From Plantago major (Eukaryota > Streptophyta > Magnoliopsida > Lamiales > Plantaginaceae): a DNA stretch of 64,000 nt. Under the pieces are notes generated by a model. That model saw nothing but the letters and a program-made list of their open reading frames with translations. It was not told the origin of the DNA and searched no databases. This document shows, one piece after another, positions 60,405 through 64,000 of the stretch (the stretch's first letter is position 1; the number at the start of each line of letters is the position of its first letter). The DNA lies in assembly GCA_026545765.1 (NCBI GenBank), contig JAIFAC010000308.1:1-64000 (forward strand), in the 5' to 3' direction. The position numbers and the translations under genes are program-made.

Positions 60405-61318
60405 ATTTGTGGAATTAGAAGTGCAATAGCGATCGGGTTTGCGTCATGATTTGGATCCTTGCAAATCTGACACTTAGGAGGACGTCTATTTCCATTATTC
60501 TGATTGTTACGACCACCACCACGGTTGTTATGAGGCGAGAAACCACCACGATGGCCGCCACGTCCAGAATTAGGGTAGCGCTGCCCACGGCCACGAGAAT
60601 GGCGGTTGGAAGGAGCAGACGCATAAAACGCAGCCGGCGGAGTTGGTGATTGGGATTCAAGTGATTGAGTAAAAATCTCATAGCTCTCTGCCTTGGGGGC
60701 AAGATCAGTAAACGGAGGTAATGGAGTGAGCGCCATCTGTGCAGTAGAAAAGGTCGCAAAATTCGAACTGAGCCCACGAAGAAACCAATGTGCCTTGTCT
60801 ATGTCATGAACAATATGTCCCATAGCTTCCAACTAATCACATAGTGATTAGAAATGGCGAACATATTCGGAAACCGAACGGGAACCCTTTTTGATCAACT
60901 GAAGATCATCTTCGAGCCGTAGCTCCCGAATCTTGGAGGAATGGCTGAAAGCTGCAAGGAGAGAGTCCCAAACAGCTTTGGAAGTGTCACATCCGATGGT
61001 TATTGATAAGGATTCATAAGTGAGGGTGGAGCGAAGAAAACTTATCAATCGCTGGTCCATATAAAACCAATAAAGGTAAGCAGGATTTGGGGTGGTGGTG
61101 GAGGTATTATTAGAAGTAGTGGTGATAGTTTGGGGTGGAGAAGGAAGGCTGCCATCAATATATGGCATAAGACGTTGGCCGACAAGTAACTGAAAGACTT
61201 GACTATGCCACATTAGGTAGTTTGTAGAGTCAAGTTTCTCAGTCACAAGATGTGCCATAGTTGAGAAAGAGAGATCATGATCAGTGGTTGAGGAATTTGT
61301 GGGGGTGGAACCGGCCAT
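60401..61318 (-). pseudogene. Ale gag region
   Basis: The start MAGSTPTNSSTTDHDLSF, then KLDSTNYLMWHSQVFQLLVG, SKAVWDSLLAAFSHSS and a UBN2-like gag part. It is followed by an Arg/Gly/Asn-rich stretch and a zinc-knuckle-like CQICKDPNHDA. Broken near its middle. Confidence 0.85.
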
Positions 61319-61362
61319 GAGGATCGAAGAAGGGCGATTAGCCTACTGGCAATATGATACCA

Positions 61363-61574
61363 TGTAGAGATATATTTTCGACCTAAATGCTTGGGTGGTC
61401 ATACGTTTTATTTATAGTGATGCAAACATACATAAGATTTACATAATAAGAAGATTACAACAATGAAATCAAATCTAAACTAATATGTACGGATATGATA
61501 TATCAAACAAGCTAAACGATAAATATCAATCTTGCAAAGCCAGAGTTGGTGAGGACTTCTGATTATCTTCAACA
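61363..61574 (-). repeat. 5' LTR of the Ale-type element
   Basis: 212 bp, starting TGTAGAGATATATTTT on the plus strand and ending TTCAACA. It directly abuts the Met-type primer site on its inner side. Confidence 0.88.
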
Positions 61575-61579
61575 AAAGT

Positions 61580-61995
61580 CATATAAAACACAGAACGTCC
61601 ATTTATATTTATCTCTATTATTTCATTTACTCTTTCATTATTTCAATTAATTGGTCAATAGCGTAGACTAGAGCAAAGGTCCATGGCACGTAGATTAGGA
61701 GAACAGGCCTTCGGCCCGAGAGTAAATCCTAGTTAGGAGACACTGGTATTTATATCAGAAACCCTACTTGTATTACTCAGTTTATGATTAATGAATTATC
61801 TTTCCGTTGAATAAATATGTATACTGCAAAAGCGTGCTATGTCACGAGGTCTCTACTCTTGTGACTGATTTCTTCTCTTTCTTCTCTAATTCGTGCCAAG
61901 GATTCACTTGGAGGTCGTTCTTATGGGCAAATTGCTAGCTAATTCGTGCTGCGAATTAGCCGTTCGAACAACGTTCCAACAGAAAGTTTCTAAAT
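61580..61995 (+). repeat. Possible LTR remnant
   Basis: The stretch with TTCGGCCCGAG, a polyadenylation-like GTTGAATAAATA and the end CAACGTTCCAACA (near 61980) resembles the R-U5 part of a plant copia LTR. No primer site follows and no partner LTR is present, so a solo LTR or truncated copy is inferred. Confidence 0.3.
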
Positions 61996-62089
61996 AGAAT
62001 CGTTTGAGTGGAATATAATTCGAAATAATTAGGCGATATATATAAATTAAGGTCGTCAACGACTTATCCTGAAACGGGCCACTGGGATT

Positions 62090-62718
62090 ATTGGGACACG
62101 TGTCAGCTGGTAGCTTGGCCGTGCCTCATTAATTACCTGGCAAGGATGAAAAGGACAAAAAATAACACGAGCCACGCCATGGCTTTCCTGTAAAGTTCAA
62201 TCTGGTCCTTTTATACTTATTAATGCGGTCCCATACTTCTCCACCCTCCTAAAATGTTCCACGTTGCCACACTTTTGTCAAACCTCTACTTGGAGGCATA
62301 AACACATGCTAAATTATTTTCAAATCGCTAAGTACTCTTCTAATTTTGTCCTAAAATCTCAATATATGCGTGCGCCAATTGTATGCATGCAGCAGTACAA
62401 GGATTAATCTATTTGCAGGATTATATGTCGACATCTAAAGGTTAATATTATAGAGTAAGTATAGTAAAATGGAAGATTTTCCTAATCTATAGGAAAATTC
62501 GGTTTTCACAACTAAAATTCGGTCAGAAACAATACAAACCGGTCAGTAGATTTTATATAAATACCACAAATAAACAACACAATCTATCACAAAAACCATA
62601 CCACTCAACCACCTTTCTCTCTCTACAAAAATCCTAGTGAGAGAAACATTCAATCCCCCATCTCTCAGGTCTCCAACTCCATCATCTCTCCGCCATCAAC
62701 CGCATGAAACCACGAATC
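62090..62718 (+). promoter_or_regulatory. Host-like promoter and 5' leader, cut by an LTR
   Basis: A TATA box TATATAAATA lies at 62554-62563. About 30 bases on starts an A/C-rich leader (AACAACACAATCTATCAC) with a CT-rich Y-patch (CTTTCTCTCTCT) and a first ATG at 62703. Upstream are a palindromic G-box GACACGTGTC (62095-62104) and an RY-type TGCATGC (62384-62390). The leader stops at 62718, where an LTR begins TGTTGG. I infer an old host gene promoter interrupted by an insertion; the coding part is not visible in the window. Confidence 0.4.
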
Positions 62719-62832
62719 TGTTGGTATTTTGGGTCAGATTATACTCTAAGTATACGCAGCGGAAATTTCAAAATTTTATAGACCAACATGATAACAGTAA
62801 TTTAACGTGTTTGTGCATAAATAACAGAGAGC

Positions 62833-63036
62833 TTACTCTGATAGCAATTTTGAGTTCTGACTAGCAGCTTCCAATTCTGCCTCAGCAAGTTCTAACAGCT
62901 CGTCAATTTGCTCCTCTGTATATTCAAGCCCTTCGAGATCCTCTAGCTCCTCTCCAAGCAAATCCCAATCCTCGTGCAAATCCAGGTTGCCGGTTGTCAC
63001 CTCGAACCTTGGTATCCACAGGAGTTCCTCTACCAT
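62833..63036 (-). other. Small acidic ORF within the LTR, unrecognised
   Basis: 67 codons from MVEELLWIPRFEV to LLSE. About a third of residues are Asp or Glu, and the C-terminal half (YTEEQIDELLELAEAELEAA) is predicted amphipathic helix by eye. On the minus strand it uses the first ATG after a TTATAAACA box (near 63088), so it could be a leader ORF of the LTR transcript. I know no family for it. It may have no function. Confidence 0.3.
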
Positions 63037-63273
63037 AAAAATGCTAGGAGATTCTTCTTTTAGGATGTAAAGAATATGAAGTGTTTATAAGACAAAATCT
63101 GATTTTGTCTTCTTTTGTTTTTGTCTATCCTTTTTCTGTATTGTATTTTTCCAAAAAAATGTGATATATCTTACACATAAAAACCAAGAATACTGATAGA
63201 CAAAAACCAAAACCAAAACGTAAAAAGAAGAGAAGAAAAAGTCAGCCTAATGAACTGAAACAAAAGGAGTGTG

Positions 63274-63402
63274 ATGGGGACGTGCAACACGTCCCCATAT
63301 GCAACCGAATGGCGCGTGTAATACACGCGCCAGAAATCAACTTCCTGGCGCGTGTAACACACGCGCCCAGTTGTTTTCTTTTGCTGGGCCTTTTGGCCCA
63401 GC
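63274..63402. repeat. Cluster of four perfect hairpins
   Basis: Hairpin 1 at 63274-63298 (11-bp stem ATGGGGACGTG, loop CAA). Hairpin 2 at 63310-63332 (10-bp stem TGGCGCGTGT, loop AAT). Hairpin 3 at 63347-63367 (9-bp stem GGCGCGTGT, loop AAC). Hairpin 4 at 63383-63402 (8-bp stem GCTGGGCC, loop TTTT). All stems are perfect and GC-rich in otherwise AT-rich DNA. Confidence 0.85.
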
Positions 63403-64000
63403 TTTCTTCTTCCCCTTTTATTATGTTTTGGCCAAATTTTTCTATTTCAGTCCAGCTTTAATTATTGGACTCTAATTCTAAATTAGTCCAAGTATAACAC
63501 TTCATTTTAATTGTTCAAGTTCAATTTGAACCAATTAAAATTATTCTCATATTTACAATAAATAATATTTATTTATTAACATCCTGGTTTGGTAGAGTAC
63601 TTCCATATAGTGTGACCCATAGTATTATATATTAATCACTAATCCAATTAGGTTCACGGTGAAATTCCTAGACAATTTACCGGACAATATTAATATATAA
63701 GGATGTTTGTGAGGATATACAAACCACCTGTAATGTAAGGCTCTAATGATGGTAAGGTACTTTCATTCACGAATACTCGAATAAGTCTAGAACTTGATGT
63801 TATGTCTGTTCCAATAACTTATTCATTTCTTTCTCAATCTTGTTAGTTGATCCTCGATCATATTCAAACACCATTTTGAATATATCGTAATGCATTGGCC
63901 AATGACTAACGATCAACCTAACTATGAGATGTAAAGTATTCTCCAATGTCTATCATGGGAATGAATCCTATCTTGGCTCAACTACTACTCACGTGTCAGT

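Larger units (their letters stand above)
56908..61574 (-). mobile_element. Ale/Retrofit-type Ty1/copia element, 4.7 kb, structurally complete with several breaks
   Basis: Short LTRs (56908-57118 and 61363-61574) are flanked by a perfect 5-bp duplication AAAGT (56903-56907 and 61575-61579). On the minus strand the primer site TGGTATCATATTGCC follows the 5' LTR, then gag, protease, integrase, reverse transcriptase and RNase H in Ty1/copia order. Small size, ~210-bp LTRs and the gag style (LDSTNYLMWHSQV) fit Ale/Retrofit. All domains are present, with roughly five to eight apparent breaks. The LTRs differ at about 5% of sites by eye, suggesting an insertion within the last one to two million years at usual plant rates, less if some differences are sequence errors. 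Confidence 0.9.
62719..64000 (-). mobile_element. LTR of a minus-strand retroelement, running off the window
   Basis: The plus strand starts TGTTGGTATTTTGGGTC, the inverted end of a plant copia-type LTR (minus strand ending CCGCTGCGTATAC...AATACCAACA). No primer site follows on the left, so this is a 3' or solo LTR whose other end lies beyond 64000. It contains a hairpin cluster (63274-63402) and a small acidic ORF. No pol domain is within the window. Confidence 0.5.

Noticed and set aside
63274-63402. Rho-independent terminators
   Set aside because: Bacterial terminators are not expected in plant nuclear DNA, and T-runs do not follow the stems.
62719-64000. Integrated pararetrovirus (caulimovirid)
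   Set aside because: No coat, movement or reverse transcriptase motif is seen; the end structure fits an LTR.

Overview
The window is gene-poor plant nuclear DNA, most likely from a eudicot. It has no bacterial-style operons. It holds plant Ty1/copia elements of Sirevirus and Ale type, Athila-type Ty3/gypsy remains, a FAR1/MULE-type gene with short GT-AG introns, plant LINE and SINE remains and Mutator-like elements. The species cannot be named from the sequence.

Layout. 1-6.5 kb: anonymous repeat-like DNA with several minisatellites. 6.5-9.9 kb (minus): a FAR1-RELATED SEQUENCE-like gene with a TATA box and four recognisable exons, whose first intron is almost entirely a ~104-bp minisatellite; frame breaks make it look like a pseudogene. 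10.7-53.2 kb: a nested stack. The outermost and oldest layer is a minus-strand Athila-like element (LTRs at 10674-11830 and 51946-53242) with gag-like and env-like remains but no visible pol. A ~15-kb Sirevirus (16181-46639, plus strand, 5-bp duplication TTCCC) sits in its env-like region. A second ~15-kb Sirevirus (22261-37764, minus strand, duplication AAGCT) sits in the reverse transcriptase region of the first. A long-armed fold-back Mutator-like element (49768-51714, 9-bp duplication TTATTCCAT) carrying GRF-zinc-finger gene ends lies in the Athila leader.

53.2-55.7 kb: an RNase H fragment of LINE type, then an ORF1-only LINE with a poly-A tail. 56.2 kb: a tRNA-like SINE fragment. 56.9-61.6 kb: a compact Ale-type copia element (minus, duplication AAAGT). 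62.0-62.7 kb: a host-like promoter and 5' leader that ends at an LTR (62719 to beyond the window, minus) containing four consecutive perfect hairpins.

Two points matter most. Both Sireviruses carry the same unusually large (~6 kb) 3' module with intron-like intervals and a conserved last ORF. Also, CAG/CTG trinucleotides are strongly depleted in patches and appear as CG-containing strings when repeat copies are compared. This looks like a sequencing or base-calling artefact at CHG-methylated sites, and it makes apparent decay, LTR divergence and age estimates unreliable here. All retroelements are treated as fossils.
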